From Acanthosoma haemorrhoidale (taxonomy: Eukaryota; Arthropoda; Insecta; Hemiptera; Acanthosomatidae): DNA of 64,000 bases. The translations under genes and the position numbers were made by a program. This document shows, piece by piece, positions 1 through 13,500 of the stretch. The notes under the pieces were generated by a model. That model was not told the DNA's origin. It saw nothing but the letters and a program-made list of their open reading frames with translations, and did no database searches. The stretch covers positions 36,161,520 through 36,225,519 of the forward strand of contig OV884012.1 in assembly GCA_930367205.1 (NCBI GenBank), written 5' to 3'. The number at the start of each line of letters is the position of its first letter. Positions within the stretch are counted from its first letter, which is position 1.

Positions 1-2947
1 CCGAAAATAAAATGAATTTCTGATGATACTGTAAGCAGACGCCTCGTTGTATTCAATTATTTATAAGACGAATGAAAAGCTCCTAAATAATTGACAACAT
101 AACTTGCGGTCCATTTTAAATATTCAGGCGTCTTGGTTTAAATTGTTTTAATTACTATTTCTGTATTTTCTGTTATCTGTCATCTAAATTCATTTTATGA
201 TGTGAATTCAATGAAAGGGTTTCCTAATTTCATTAATTATGGTTATTATTATTTTAATTATTAGCCTTAGCATATAAGTTGTTCTGTAGGAAAAAAACTA
301 TCTGATTAAAATTTACTCAGATATTTATATTTAATTTAGTATCGCTTGATTTCTATAATCTCTGTTAGACCGATATATGTTTTTGGGGTGTTGACTCTGA
401 ATTAATATTTTCGCTATCTAGCTTGGTTTTAACTTGGAAGGGGTTACATACAGTATTAAAAATAAATATGACGCTATATCTATATTTTTAATAGTTTCTC
501 TAAAAAACAGTTAAAAACCAAAAGCTGTAGGAAAAAACCGCGTTCATGTTCGGAGTCCTCATGCAACCACCCTTCACTATATCCAAATATATCTTCAATA
601 GTAAAGTTTATTAGAAAAACTACTTCTAGAGTTGGCATAGAAACTGTTTAAATGAGGGAATATGGGGGTTCCGCTGGATTTTTTTATTAATCCTAATATG
701 TTTTTCTAGAACGCTTTGCTTTTGAGAAAAACTACTACAAAAGAAGAAAAACTTCACAAGCGCGATAATGTTTCATCGTATTTTTCTAACCCCTTTTCAG
801 CCAAAACAAGGGCAGGTAGCCAAAATTCAAATACATATTTGGATTCAGCATCCCAAAAATATTTTCAATGGTAGAAAATACAAAACATAAATGTTAACAC
901 TGTAAATTTTGAGCTGATAACTGATCTTACGTTTTTGGCTTCAGTGACTTAAAACGCCTTCGTTGTTAGTTGTCACTGTCTTTACACAACAAAACTTTAT
1001 TTTGGTTACCCAGTGTTACTCATTGGATAAACCAAGTAAAATATAAATTATTTGTTCTGATATCTAAGTACATGTTAATAAACAGTCAAGAATCAATACG
1101 ATTTTAAAATTCGGCAAGAAAAGATTAAAACTGAAATGATGGACACTTGAATCTGTTCATTGTACGTTACTAGCAGATTATCTGAATAGGTTCTTGAATG
1201 AAACTTAAATTTTAAGTTTAATAAGCTATAAAATTAATTAATTAAATGATATTTTAAATATAACAAGCACACCTTTGAGAAAAGTGCTCCGAGGAGTTAT
1301 GGCCGGTACGACTTAGCAAACTCGCTTGTATAGTTAACAATTTTATATGAACGACTTTTCTATCGCCGAAGAAACAATTATGAAAAATTGGTGGATCTAA
1401 TTTAAACATCCGCGACTCTGCTACGTTTTATTTGTATTTATATTTTATTAATATTTCTTGGCATTTAGAATAATATAAAAATTATCTTCAAAGTACCAGT
1501 CAAAAAGAGATACCTGTATATTATTATTTATAAAGTGTCAAGATTAGTTTTCCAAAAAAAAAAAAAATTAGCTCAATCCCAAAATATTTTGTATTATTGA
1601 TGTAATATCCCCAATAAACGATATTTTGGGATATACTGTATGTAACCTATTTTTGTTTTGGTTTAAAAATATGATAGAAGGTATGGGCCGGCCTCTCGTT
1701 ATATATTTTTTAAATTAAAAACTAATGATAAACTACTTATCTATATGCATATAGTTAGTATATGAGTAATCCTTTATTAACCATAAAATTTATCCTGTAG
1801 GGTTCATTGCATTTACGAATAGCAGAACATGCATAAAATATAGAAAATTGTTTGGATGTATTTGACAAAATTTCTTGGCCATTGAAGATGGTTCATGAGT
1901 TTAGAGGTTGTTTTTTTTAACGCTTGGGTTGAGTTTGAGTTTTAATGAAGAATAATTATAAAACATCTGATCGGTCAAAAGATAAAACTCATGACTATTT
2001 TAACTGGTTATTTCATTGAGCCAAGCCTTCGCTGTCGTTTGTTTTTCCAAAAACAACTTATTTTGAGACAAAGACCACACCAAGAAAACCTGGAAAAGAT
2101 GTTAAAAATAGCGTTGTCCGACGCCGAAGCATAGGGTCCTTCTAAGAAGAGACAACGTTGCCACGTCTCCCTGAAGGATTGATAAGCTTCAAATTTTTTT
2201 TTTAATTTACTGTGTTATTAAATCAAAAATGAATACTAAACTATTCCAAAATATTCCGAGGTTTATTTACTTTTTAACCTGAAGTGAACCGGATAAATTG
2301 GGGTGGGCCCTATTATACTTAAAGTATTTTTATTTAAGACTGTTAATCCGATTATTGTTGTTGGTTGATATAATTAGATTAAATAAATGTCTCGACACCT
2401 CATCAAGAGACCTACCGTGGTTGTCAGAGTTTTTAGAATGTACTGAGGATTATGTAGCATCCTATCACGGATCATTCACGGTAATAGTGCAAATTTATTC
2501 ACCGACAATAGCAATAGTTCGAAACATAAATGTAACTACTAAAACTTCTTTTATGTAGTCAATAACGGAATGATGAGAAATAGTATGCCTAGGAATCCAT
2601 CCATTGAGGGGTTGTTCAAAGGCAGATTACATTCGGGCTGTAAAGAGGAAAATAAGGAATACTTGTGTCGGGAATGTCCCCAGTGTTCTTCAGGTGCCGG
2701 GGGGTTCCGAGAGTCTGGAACAATTTTTTTTGTTTTTCTTTTCCCTATCCCATTAAAAAAAAACAAAATGATGATTCATCGTAATTCTCATTCGAATCTA
2801 CTGACATTGCAGTTTGATATTTCCTGTAGCGTCGCTATATTCTATACAAGGTCTGAATTCCAATAAAATTATAGAATTTAATACAAGTATATTGATACAC
2901 ATTATACCTGACTTCTTTGATAAGAACTTTTTGATCAACTGGGACAA
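1..2947. other. AT-rich spacer, no gene recognised
   Basis: I see no exon with splice signals, no transposon protein remnant and no RNA gene here. The short open frames around 2300-2870 have no recognisable motif and look like chance. It may lie upstream of, or inside a 5' intron of, the homeobox gene whose first visible exon is at 20058. Confidence 0.5.
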
Positions 2948-3260
2948 TTTTTTTTTTTTTTACAATATTTTATTTGTTTTTATTATACAATATGTGAAAA
3001 CAATATGATCAAACAATATGAACAAAGAATTAACAATTTTCTCCTCTTTCTGCGATTCGCCAATGCATTGGAAGGAGGTTGGGTTACCTCCGATAACATG
3101 CAATCAGATTGAAGTTAAAAAGTCTATAACATATATGCATTACTAGGTGATGGGGCTCACCTTCAGTTTACTGGGATAAAATCTGGGTCTTATATAGGCA
3201 GGTCAGAGCCGAGGCTGGGCCTCACACGCGCCCCTGGTGGGCTTAAGCCAGGTACTCGTT
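2948..3260 (-). mobile_element. 3' end of a non-LTR retrotransposon (LINE), 5'-truncated
   Basis: Read on the minus strand, this block ends in a run of at least 14 A (the T run at 2948-2961) preceded by AATAAA-like signals. Upstream it carries the block AAGGTGAGCCCCATCACCTA (minus strand, about 3145-3165) and AGAGGAGAAAA, both also found in the 3' UTR of the LINE at 46362-49197 in the same orientation. It is therefore probably the tail of a related element. No coding part is visible and the 5' boundary is uncertain; it could extend towards 3650. Confidence 0.55.
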
Positions 3261-6200
3261 TGCATTTACTAAGGGTTTGAGTCTATTAATTTCATTCTTA
3301 GATACAATACAATTACAATTATCATTAACTCCAAGACTGCTAGTATTATAACTGTACAGAGGTAAGGGGGGAGCCGCAGGTGCAGCTGTGCTACTCAACA
3401 AAGGTTCAGGGCACGTGGCGCTCCAATCTCTGCAGGTTGCATCAAGCTAAGCTCCTTGCAGTTAGTGGGGCGATACCTTTCCACTATAATCAAAAAGGTA
3501 ACGAAGCCTTGACTAGGACCTCCTGGGTGGGTGGCTTAGGAACACTGGCCAAACAGACAGACGACATAACTCTCTCTCTCCCTCCTCCCCTTATTTACAT
3601 TCATTCATAGAGTTACTCTGTAAAAGAGTTTCTGCTCCTTTGATCATCTGAGCGTCGTTGGTGGCCGAAATTTGCAAGAATACATACAGTCTCTAGGACG
3701 AAGGAGTCTCGAGAGCTCAAGGCAGTGTGCAGCGTTTGCAAATGTAGTGACGTCTTGTCATGTAGGTCCCCAAACACAGATTGTCATTACAATGCTCTCT
3801 ACTATTACCTGATAAATTGTTATACACTAGACTGCAAACATATCATCATTCATAGTCCATTATCCATGGATTATTACTTATTCGCTCCATGAATGGATAA
3901 TATTGCCATCTTTATGTTATAATGGCGATTGATTATGAAGAGGATGTTGAATAGATAATTACCAAGTCACTACTTAGTATTTTTGGTATCTTCGCTTGGA
4001 TCTGTGAATAAATGTCTAATTATTGATAAAATGCGCTGAAATTTTACGTTATTGATGGACAGTTAAATAATCATTGTAGAGGAGAGTCTTTTAAAAGAAA
4101 AGCTTTATTATGAAGTTCAAGCAAAACACTGGGCTTATTACATACTGGGTCTAGGTACGAGTGTGCCTGGGGCTAAAGCTGAGACATATATGTATAAGAA
4201 AAGGATAACAATCTGGGAAGAGTGAGGGAGGTCTTAGAGGGATGCGGTTGCTTACTTAGAAATAACAGGAACCATCACTGACTTCCATGAAGTCACGAGG
4301 CAAGTATACAGTTTTGCTCCAGCCCCTTCTACTTTTAGCATTATAAAACTGATGTCATATTTTTTGCAACGTTGGAGAGGTGTTGTCGAGACATAGCAGA
4401 AGAGATATTTATTGGCTGGGATTCACACAACAGCTTAGCCACCGGGACGACCAGGTGATCTAAACGTGGTATGTGGCTTACTAACAATTCTTTGTATAAT
4501 TACGTCGTTCTAAGATTTTAGGCCTAATCTATGTCACTGGTCCTGTTTTATGTGAAAATTGGGAATATGTACGTTCATAATATTCTATTTTTGATCTGTT
4601 TCAAGCAATGGTTACCTTGCTTAAATTCTGATTAAGCTTGAGGACGATCCCATCAGTAAATAATTATTTTCGCTTCAACTCGAATGGTAAGCCTAAATAC
4701 TCTATCATTGTAATCCATTGGATCCATCCATGGAGCTCATTACCATCATCAGAGGATAGAATACAGTCCCCATAATCTAGTTCTAGTTTCTACTTCTTGT
4801 ACATCCTTTGTTAAGGATCATCCTCGGGTTTACCCTAAGCACGTTTTGAATCCGGATTATATCTCTAAGCTTCCATTGCATGATTATATGCCAATCCGGG
4901 TATAATCACACGGTTTAGATCGTTACATAACTGGTCTTCACTGAAAGAGTCACACATTCCACTGTATAGGTAATTAATATAAAAAATTTAACAGGGTAGG
5001 AAGAAAAGACCACCTTAAGGCACTATAATGTCCTTAGTTTGATTCTAGAGATTTAAATTTTATTTTAACAGACAATTCCTGCTATACCATTTTTAAGGTA
5101 ATCCGCTTCCAGACTTCATTTCTCCAAAATATTACAATAGCCTGCACAATCAAACTTCTCTTATTTTGTGCTTGCCGTTCTACAATATTGCATTCATGAT
5201 TCTGAAGTGGACATGACATATGAACACCATCTGATAAATCCTAGCTAAATGAAATTTGAAAGCGTAACTCAATATCTAGTACTGTCTGTTTAGAATTACA
5301 AAATTAAATTATACTTCATCAAGATGCTCTTTATTATTAACTTCATAAGTTAGCTCTTCGAGTCCAAAGGGTCCCTGAAGATATGATGCTGCTGCGTTTT
5401 TCCCTTGAGGGTTGGAAATTTATCCTGCTCCTTTGACGGTTAGGGCAATCTTCTTTTTACTTCGTAACTGGAAACGCCAGGAAACATTTTCGAAGAAATA
5501 GCAGAAATTCTTCCGTTAGTTGGTATACTCCCTCTCTGTCATTTCTTTGTTTTATATATCTCAGTACTTAATTCGTAGTAATTTTTAAAGAAACCCTTCC
5601 CTTTCCAAAGCCCAGCTACAATCAGTTTACGCAACCCAAAGCAACGTGTTTCCATTCGTAATTTTTGTTATTCTTTTCTGTGTTGATTTCATTAATGCTT
5701 TTTTTTTTTTTCCAATCTCACCTTGGATAAATCAGCAAAAAGTACACAAAATGCTACCGCCGTTGTTTACATGGTCACGCGTTCAACAAAAAGTTGACAG
5801 GGAATGGATTACAATGTGGGGATTTAAAAAAAAAAAAAAACGGAAATAACGCGGGAAACCTCCAGCTTGCTCCAGAGCCATGACAAGTAATGCATTTGTA
5901 CACCTTTTTGACCACTAACATTTTCACTAAAGAAACTCTCTTCAGTTATTAGACTCTCCTCCTGAGTTGAACTTTAATCCCGAGTGTAACTCCACTAGCA
6001 ACAGAATTGTCCACACTGATAAACGGCCCTTCCCTGCCTTTACTGGTACTATTTAAACTTAATACTGATACCAAAGCAGCATTTTGAATTCTCCCTCCTC
6101 TTATCTGAACCCACAATTTTTTTCTTAATATCTAGTCCTCACCTCTTCTTAGAGGAGACAATTAATGGAATGATGAATATCCTATTCTGTTGTTGTATAC

Positions 6201-9200
6201 ATTACTTTTTGTTTCTTTGTTGCTATTATTTGGAAATACAGATATTGGGGGTTGTCTGATAATATTTTTTTGTGTTTGCTAGGTTAAAATATAAAAAGTT
6301 TAATTTTGGATTTTAACTTTTTAAATCATATTCCGGGCCTACCTTAATGAATTTTTCGTTTCGATATTTTTTCTATTAGAGCGAGTGTATACATGTATGC
6401 CTGTGTCCACATTTGATGTATTTATTTAATATTTAATCACAAAATTTTCTTTATTTGAGCTGTGCCAATTCCGCACTAGTGACAGTTATTCAAACGCATA
6501 CACATCCATTGTCTGACGGATATAACTCAGTAAACAAAAAATTCAGAATTTACTTTGCGAAAAATGTAACTCAATAGTGCTTGAATTGGATGAAACTCAC
6601 TAATAAATACTCTACATGTTTTGTAGATAAAAGCCTGTATTGGAGCTGAGAGAAAGCCTGTTAATTGGTTGTGGGTTCCTGCACCCCTTTGATACAGGCA
6701 CGCAGGTTGTACCTCCCCCCCCCCCCCTCTGCAACCCAATCAATTACTTTTTTGTGAGTTTTCAGTCAACCAATACTGCCTTTGGTTTTGTTTACGTTTT
6801 TTCCCCTTTAATATTTAAACTCGGTTCGTCTATATCCACTGTCAAAACTTTCCCGTCCACTGGAAAATGTTTTTGTTCAAAATTTATTGTGTACTGCCTT
6901 TCAGAATAACTGCAGCTGACGGGAAAATCTATTTTGTAGGAGCTGATGGGAATCGCATTTTATTTTAGTATTTACCAATTTGTACAGGAGCTTGGTATGT
7001 TTGATCAATCATCGGTGCAATGTTTAGTTTGGTTTTCTTAACCGGAATTGAAGTTTATTTATTTAAGAAGTCCCCCCCCCCGAGACTGATTGAACCACGA
7101 TAGAAGATAATTCATTTTAATGTGATAATTATTCGCGACGAAGACTATGCTGAATTGTAATGTGAGGGGACCCAGCGCATTGAGTGTAAGGAAATGTTAA
7201 GATTGATGAATTGACTAGTCCGGTGGAAATCGTTTCCAACATGTTATCGATGACCCTGGTGGTCGACATGCCCTGACACAAAAGAAATATGACTTGTGCC
7301 CTTTAACCTATTGCTTCAAGTAAAAAATAGTAATCTGTAAGTATTGATGTTTTTGAGCGATGCAATGTTCAAAATTACATCGCATTAAATAAAAGTACCG
7401 CATGCCATTACAATTTATATTATTTTTGTTGACGGTTTTCCTGGCCAGGGAGTTGAAATGAAAATGTTTTGATTAATTTAAATTTATTTATCGTGATGGA
7501 AAACAAATGCCACCTGAAGGTAGACTATTTCATGTCAAACATAGCATTGAAATAAATAATTATACCAGGAGAGTTCGCAGGGTTTTTAGTTACCATTGAG
7601 AGTAATCTGGTTTGTTTTTACTCAAGTCCTAAATAAGGATGTTGTCGAAGGTTGCCCGACCCTTCTCAGAACAGGACTGGTTAGCATCTTCTCGGGAAAG
7701 GCTAATTCGATTTCCTTCGAGTTAAAAGTTATGTTGAAGGTACATCTGCCCTTCACAATTTTTTTTCCGTTAGGGCTTTGTATGGAAATTGAATCATAGG
7801 TGAAACAATAATCCGTATATATGATATCTAACTAAGCTGTGGTCAAATGTAACGCGAGCCATTTTGATCTCCTTTAAGATGCCATCGACTAGGGAATAAT
7901 CCCTGTCGAATGCAGCTCATTGCTCGTATTAACCGTCTCGAAACGTCACGTCAACACTGCAAATATATAATGCCTTTTAAAGCAAACCAGGACTCATAAC
8001 ATTTCTATATAGTAGTGGGTATATTCTACAATATTCTAATCTTAACACAATTTATCATGTTTTCAGAGTGTTAAAAAGTCTGGCTCTTAGAAGCTTTTAA
8101 GCAAATAAAGCCCCAGTTTCAATTTTCATTCATTTTATCTTTTGTTTTTGTTACTAATAATTATCAGAACCAGTATACTTATGATGATAATGCAGTTATA
8201 TCTCCAACCAAACCAACTATTCACCATCCTAATTTTATATATTATCTTATAAATCCTTGAGTCAAATAAGTTCATTCATAGTTTAAAGAGATAGTAAGTA
8301 TGAATGTTTTGAGTACCCGGGTTTTCCAAAAAGTTCTTGAGTTGAAAAAAAAAATGTAAAATAGTAGCTTCTTTTAAGTATTTTCAGCAATCGCTTTAGA
8401 TAAATCCCCATAATATAGGAGCGTGATTGCATCAATATATATCACCTTAGTTAAAAGGTTCGAGGAGTGGGCGTATAGGTTTAGTGTCGATGTCGGGACG
8501 AGCCAGCTAACGGTCCGTAAGGAGTGCGCGTTGTTTACATTATGGAATGACCCAACACTGAACAGTTTCAAGTCTTACTTCCCGGTTCTAAGCCGTGAAG
8601 AGGCTTAAGGATCTAAACTACATTTTGGTGATCCGGGTAACAAAATAAACACGACCTTGCAGTCATAATAACAGACCATAATGATCGCCTTAAGTGTATT
8701 GAAAACCACTTAAATACAAAAACTGATGGCCAGGACCCTTGGTATATGTATGGCCAGTAAGTGAGATTTTCTGAGGCAGTTGTTGACTCTGGATAGGCTA
8801 TAGTCCAGCCTCTAATTATTTTAAAAGTGATTTTGACAAATATTCCAAGAGATATTCCTCGACAATACTTGATAAACTTGTCTTAGTGAAAATATGAAAA
8901 TATTCAGACCCGGTGACAGGTTTTCTGAGCCCTTTATCCTACACAAAATGAAGAATCCATCAGCCACAAATGTGTGTTAAATAGAGCGTGCCCCTCAGAT
9001 GAGCCGATTTGCAGCATACGAGAGGGCTGACAGATGTCCTGCCTGGCCAGCCATTGACATGTTAATGCCCACCACTCCCCACGTTGTGGGTGTAAGGTTC
9101 GAGCCTGTAGGTGGTAATTGTTTCTAATGTGTCGGCGCACATGTTCCATGTCCGCGACAAGTCCCATTCAGTGCTTAGCGGGTGGGTGTACTACGGGGCG

Positions 9201-10289
9201 AATTATTTAGCACTTTGTCATATCTGGTCTGACTGTCAGTCGGCTTCTGTTTCCGCGCGCCCCCTCCACCTGTCGGCCTCTCTTTGTTGCAAGCAAACAA
9301 ACATCCTATAGAATAATATCAGCAGGAAACATGGTTTATTGTTCGCATCGTCCGAACTGTCCTACCCGAGAGGTGGGTTGAGGTGCCGTTCTTGATCTCG
9401 TGCTCCCTTAAGCTTTTAGAGAATAAATAAAATTTAATACAGTATGTATAAGTTGCACTTAAGGAGCTGAAAGAATTACATTGAAGTGAAACCTGACAAG
9501 AGTGAAGGATAAATCCAATTTATAAAATTATCGACAGAGGAAATCTAAAACAAAAAAATTCTTAAGAATCGAGTAACCTGCACTGAAAAGAAAAATGGAA
9601 GGCAACATTGATCTGCTTGGAGAATGGAAGAAAATGGCCATCAGTAAGATTCCGTACAAAAATTTAAAAATTGAAGAGACTGCCATACATCCTGCACCCA
9701 TGGTTACTTAATAGGCGAGTCTGGTACCATCACTTAGGCCAATGTAATAACTCTGCAATCGCATTAAAACACATGACACATCGCACTAAATTATCGGACG
9801 GCAGATCAGTACATAATACCCCAAGCAAACTGCACGAACCATTCGTTATAAGAAAATGCAACCTGTATTCAAAATACACTTAACTTTCTAGCAGACAATG
9901 AAATGATGAATACGGAATGAAATGATTGATTTCATGTAAATATTAAAAAAAAATCAATAACTCGTCGAATTTAGTCGAGGTATAATTTAATTCGATACCC
10001 CGATCAATATGATATAATTTCGTTTTATTGACACTGGAAACTCCATGCAAAATTACATATCTCTAGGTCAAACAGAAAACAGAAGACGAAACAACTGGAG
10101 TATAATAAAAAAAAACACAAGTAACTACCCCTCATTATGGACCTCAAATTCTTTTTATCAATGCTATAAAATATTTTAGTGTTTCTACTGATTGTGAGAT
10201 GAATTTTGCTAACAATTATGTTTTATTGTATATATACAAGTCGAATTAAACTTTATATTTCGCTTTTATTAGGATTTTACTCCTTTATG
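3261..10289. other. Spacer with no recognised gene
   Basis: The sequence is AT-rich with short homopolymer runs (for example a C run near 6716-6727). Open frames near 3380-3610, 6640-6909, 8423-8608 and 9671-9883 lack known motifs, splice context or similarity to the other genes in the window. A T-arm-like string (GGTTCGAGCC) near 9096 has no convincing partner arms. Confidence 0.45.
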
Positions 10290-10530
10290 AATTCTTATTA
10301 ATAATAATATCTTTATCTTTAACAACCAACATTAAGGGTAGGAACGGATGATCTTACCGGGGGCCTCCTATTTTTATTTATGGATTATAGTAAAATTTAC
10401 AATATATAAAAATAGTAAAATACAATAGGAAAATGTATTAAAACTCACTTTCCGTTTGGGGATTTAAACCCCGAACCTTCGTAACATAAACCAGTTAAAC
10501 TATCCACTAGTCCGCCAGATTCACCTTCAT
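10290..10530 (-). mobile_element. tRNA-derived SINE candidate
   Basis: On the minus strand the head, near 10530, reads GGCGGACTAGTGGATAGTTT, which matches an internal Pol III A box. About 40 bases on comes GGGGTTTAAATCCCC, a T-arm with a B-box-like GGTTTAAATCC. A true anticodon arm is not evident, as expected for a tRNA-derived SINE and not a gene. The body continues with a GC-rich block (GGAGGCCCCCGGTAAG) and ends in an A/T-rich tail near 10290. The 3' boundary is approximate and I cannot see a target-site duplication. Confidence 0.55.
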
Positions 10531-13500
10531 ATTGGATTACAGATCCTCTTAGAAATCCGCACCTCCTTGTTTTCTGTAGTCAGTACGGAAGAGCTTAATA
10601 GCTTAGCTTTCTTGCACTTCCCAATAACCTTCCCTCGGACTAATGCACACTCGCTACTATCCTCTTGCTTCGCCCCCATCTGGAAAGTACCACCTCCTTC
10701 TTTTATCAGGTAAGTGGGAACATTTCCCGCGAGTCCCTGTCCATTCATTCCATTGAATTAAGTACATTTACTAAGACATCAAAAGACCTGGACAATTCCT
10801 TTACCTGTCTAAAGGAGATGTGTGATTATCTAGTGACCAGTGGCTCTATCTAATCGTGTACAACAGGACACCTTCGTGTCACCCTAAATAAACTGGTCCC
10901 ACCTCTTAATCTGATATTCGCGGTACTTGTTTAAACCCGAGAACTCCAATAAGCTGATATTTCGTGAACCGGTCTCCATCCTGCCAGAATTTCACTACTG
11001 CTAATCTGTACTGAAAAACATCAAATAAAACTTAAGATAAAATAGTACCTGATGTTGTCTTCTTAAATGATGTTTTTGTTGAGAAATGGCTCAGTGCCCA
11101 GCCTAAAACTGAATTACAGTAAACCTAACCCCGTCTATGTTGGACAATTCGTGTTTACAGATATTTTCGCTTTTTGGCCGATAACCAATTCTCACCTCTT
11201 CTCTAAGCCGATACATATACTGTGGAACCCAGAGAAAAATTTATGACTGTGATTTGCTTTTGACTGATTTTTTAAAAATAAGTACACTTGCGAATCTCAG
11301 TCGTTTCATAGATTTACAGCGTGAATGCGGCGCCAATAAGATGAAATCAGATATATAAAGTACCAACGATTAACGCAGGCCTAGCCAACATGACTTTTTG
11401 AATGGCCCTCCGCCAGCACACCCAATTTTTTTCTACTGGACACATAATAGGCCCACAAATGTTTGTTTTGGTAGACTTATAGAAAGTATCGGCAAGTGCT
11501 AAAGAGACTCTCGGTGCATATCCACCCCCTGATATTTTCTTAAGATCTCCGATACGACTACAGGAGAAGGTGTTTGAAGGGCTAAAAATCGCTTTAGAAG
11601 AAAAAACGTGGACTGGCAAAAATTAGACAGCATTTACTGTAATGGGCGGGCTCCTGCCTTACCGGGTAAAAAAAAAGGTATTGCTCTATGTGAAAATAAT
11701 TTGAAAATACCTTTTCTAAAATGTCTGCATCATTCACCACGAAGCTGTTCATGCTAAGGAACTGTGAAAAGGTCCCTTTGTTACGCGATTTAATTCTTCA
11801 ATATGCTTGTCGTTTTGGTTCAACAATGCTGGCAATCGTGCTCCAAGATAAACTTCATAAAATACGGGAACAGGGTGTCATTTACCAACTCTCATCTGAA
11901 AAATATATATAGATTCAACATCGGATCGGAGTATCCCAACAGCTGGTAAATAAAAACACAAGCTCCGTTCCTGTTTTTTTTAATCTCGTTTTTGAGGTGC
12001 CGTACTTCGCGATAAATCCCCTGATATAAAGTAGTTCACATTATGTTTTTGATCATATTTGAATTTTATGAAATAATTAGGTTCCTATAAATCTATCTAC
12101 CTAACATTGCGGTTCTTGAATTACCTCTTCCTATTGCATTGGATATGCATGATTTAGCGTAACCACTAATTTTGACCCGCGACCGAAAAAGGTTGACGGC
12201 ACCCCTAGTTTAACGAGTGGAAAAAATACTTTTGTTTTGGACTGAGAAGCACAATTTTGACAATTTTAATTTTGTTTGCTTTATCATAACTTGTATTATG
12301 AGTATTATATATTTCATAATTAAACAACATGGACTATGAAATAAATTCCCTAACTCGCTGTTTCATTAAGTAATCGATCTTACCATTCAACTGCATAAAA
12401 AGACTTTCACGACGTAGTTTCATATGCATGGCACTTTTTTACGCATTCCTCGTATTACTAATTAATTGATCATGGGAAACTACTATTTTTTTGTTGGTAA
12501 GCGCACTCCAACGCGCAATTGTGCAAAGGTGAATTAAGCGTGTTGTGCATTAACCTGAGGGTCATATAAAAAACAATTGATGAGAACTCAAAACTATCCA
12601 TGAGCATGCGGGAGATACCCTTCCTTGGTGATTACTATTAATAAAAAACGGCTAAACGATTATAAAAATGATAACGTTTGATTATTTTACTGAAAACGGC
12701 AACAAATTTTAGGTGTAACTGCATGGTATTTTAGCGTGGAGTACCTAACTTAAAGATAACTTCTCGACCCTCCCCGTGGCCCTCAGTATGCTGGCTTCTA
12801 ACTAACTGTGGAAACCCAGCATCTATCCCTGGCTCACCACGGGTTCAGTCTTCGGGGGTTTAACTCCTCAGCCTCATGAACATAAAAAAGATCTCCCAAA
12901 AAAAATGAAATCTAAAAATCCATGGCACAGCACTCGTGTTGATCATGGTCGTAAAACTGCACCGATTCACGCATACAAAATGATGAAACAAAAAGAAATC
13001 CATTGCTTTCTGAAAAACAATGTTTTGGGAGCCTATAATGGAAATCACATATGTAACATACATAGTTCATACGAGGTTCTTTTTTTTTTCAAGTACATTC
13101 AATCAACGTAATCAAATCAAATTATCAAATCAAATCAACGTGAATTCAATAAAAGTAAATTCAACGGAGAATTTTCCTTAAAAAATACCAACTGTATGAA
13201 AAACACCATTTTTAAGAAGGTTTTATATTCTCTCCAATTTTTTATTTTTGTTTTTACAAGTTGTCTATGTTTTCCCTTAGAACTGTGTATACTAATTTGC
13301 AACACTAATCAGTCTCATTATTGTACTGCCGAATAATATAATATATAGTATAATACCGAATTAGTACACACCAATATGTATAAAAAAATTTCTTTTTCTT
13401 TCCAACTTCTGAATTTCTTTCCACTGTGAAATTGCTTTAAAAAACAAAAAAATACCATTTCAGTTTTTGTTTCAGTCGTTCACGAATGTTAAAGAAACGC

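Noticed and set aside
9040..9120. tRNA-like GGTTCGAGCC
   Set aside because: The T-arm string is present, but no matching D-arm, anticodon arm or acceptor stem could be folded around it.
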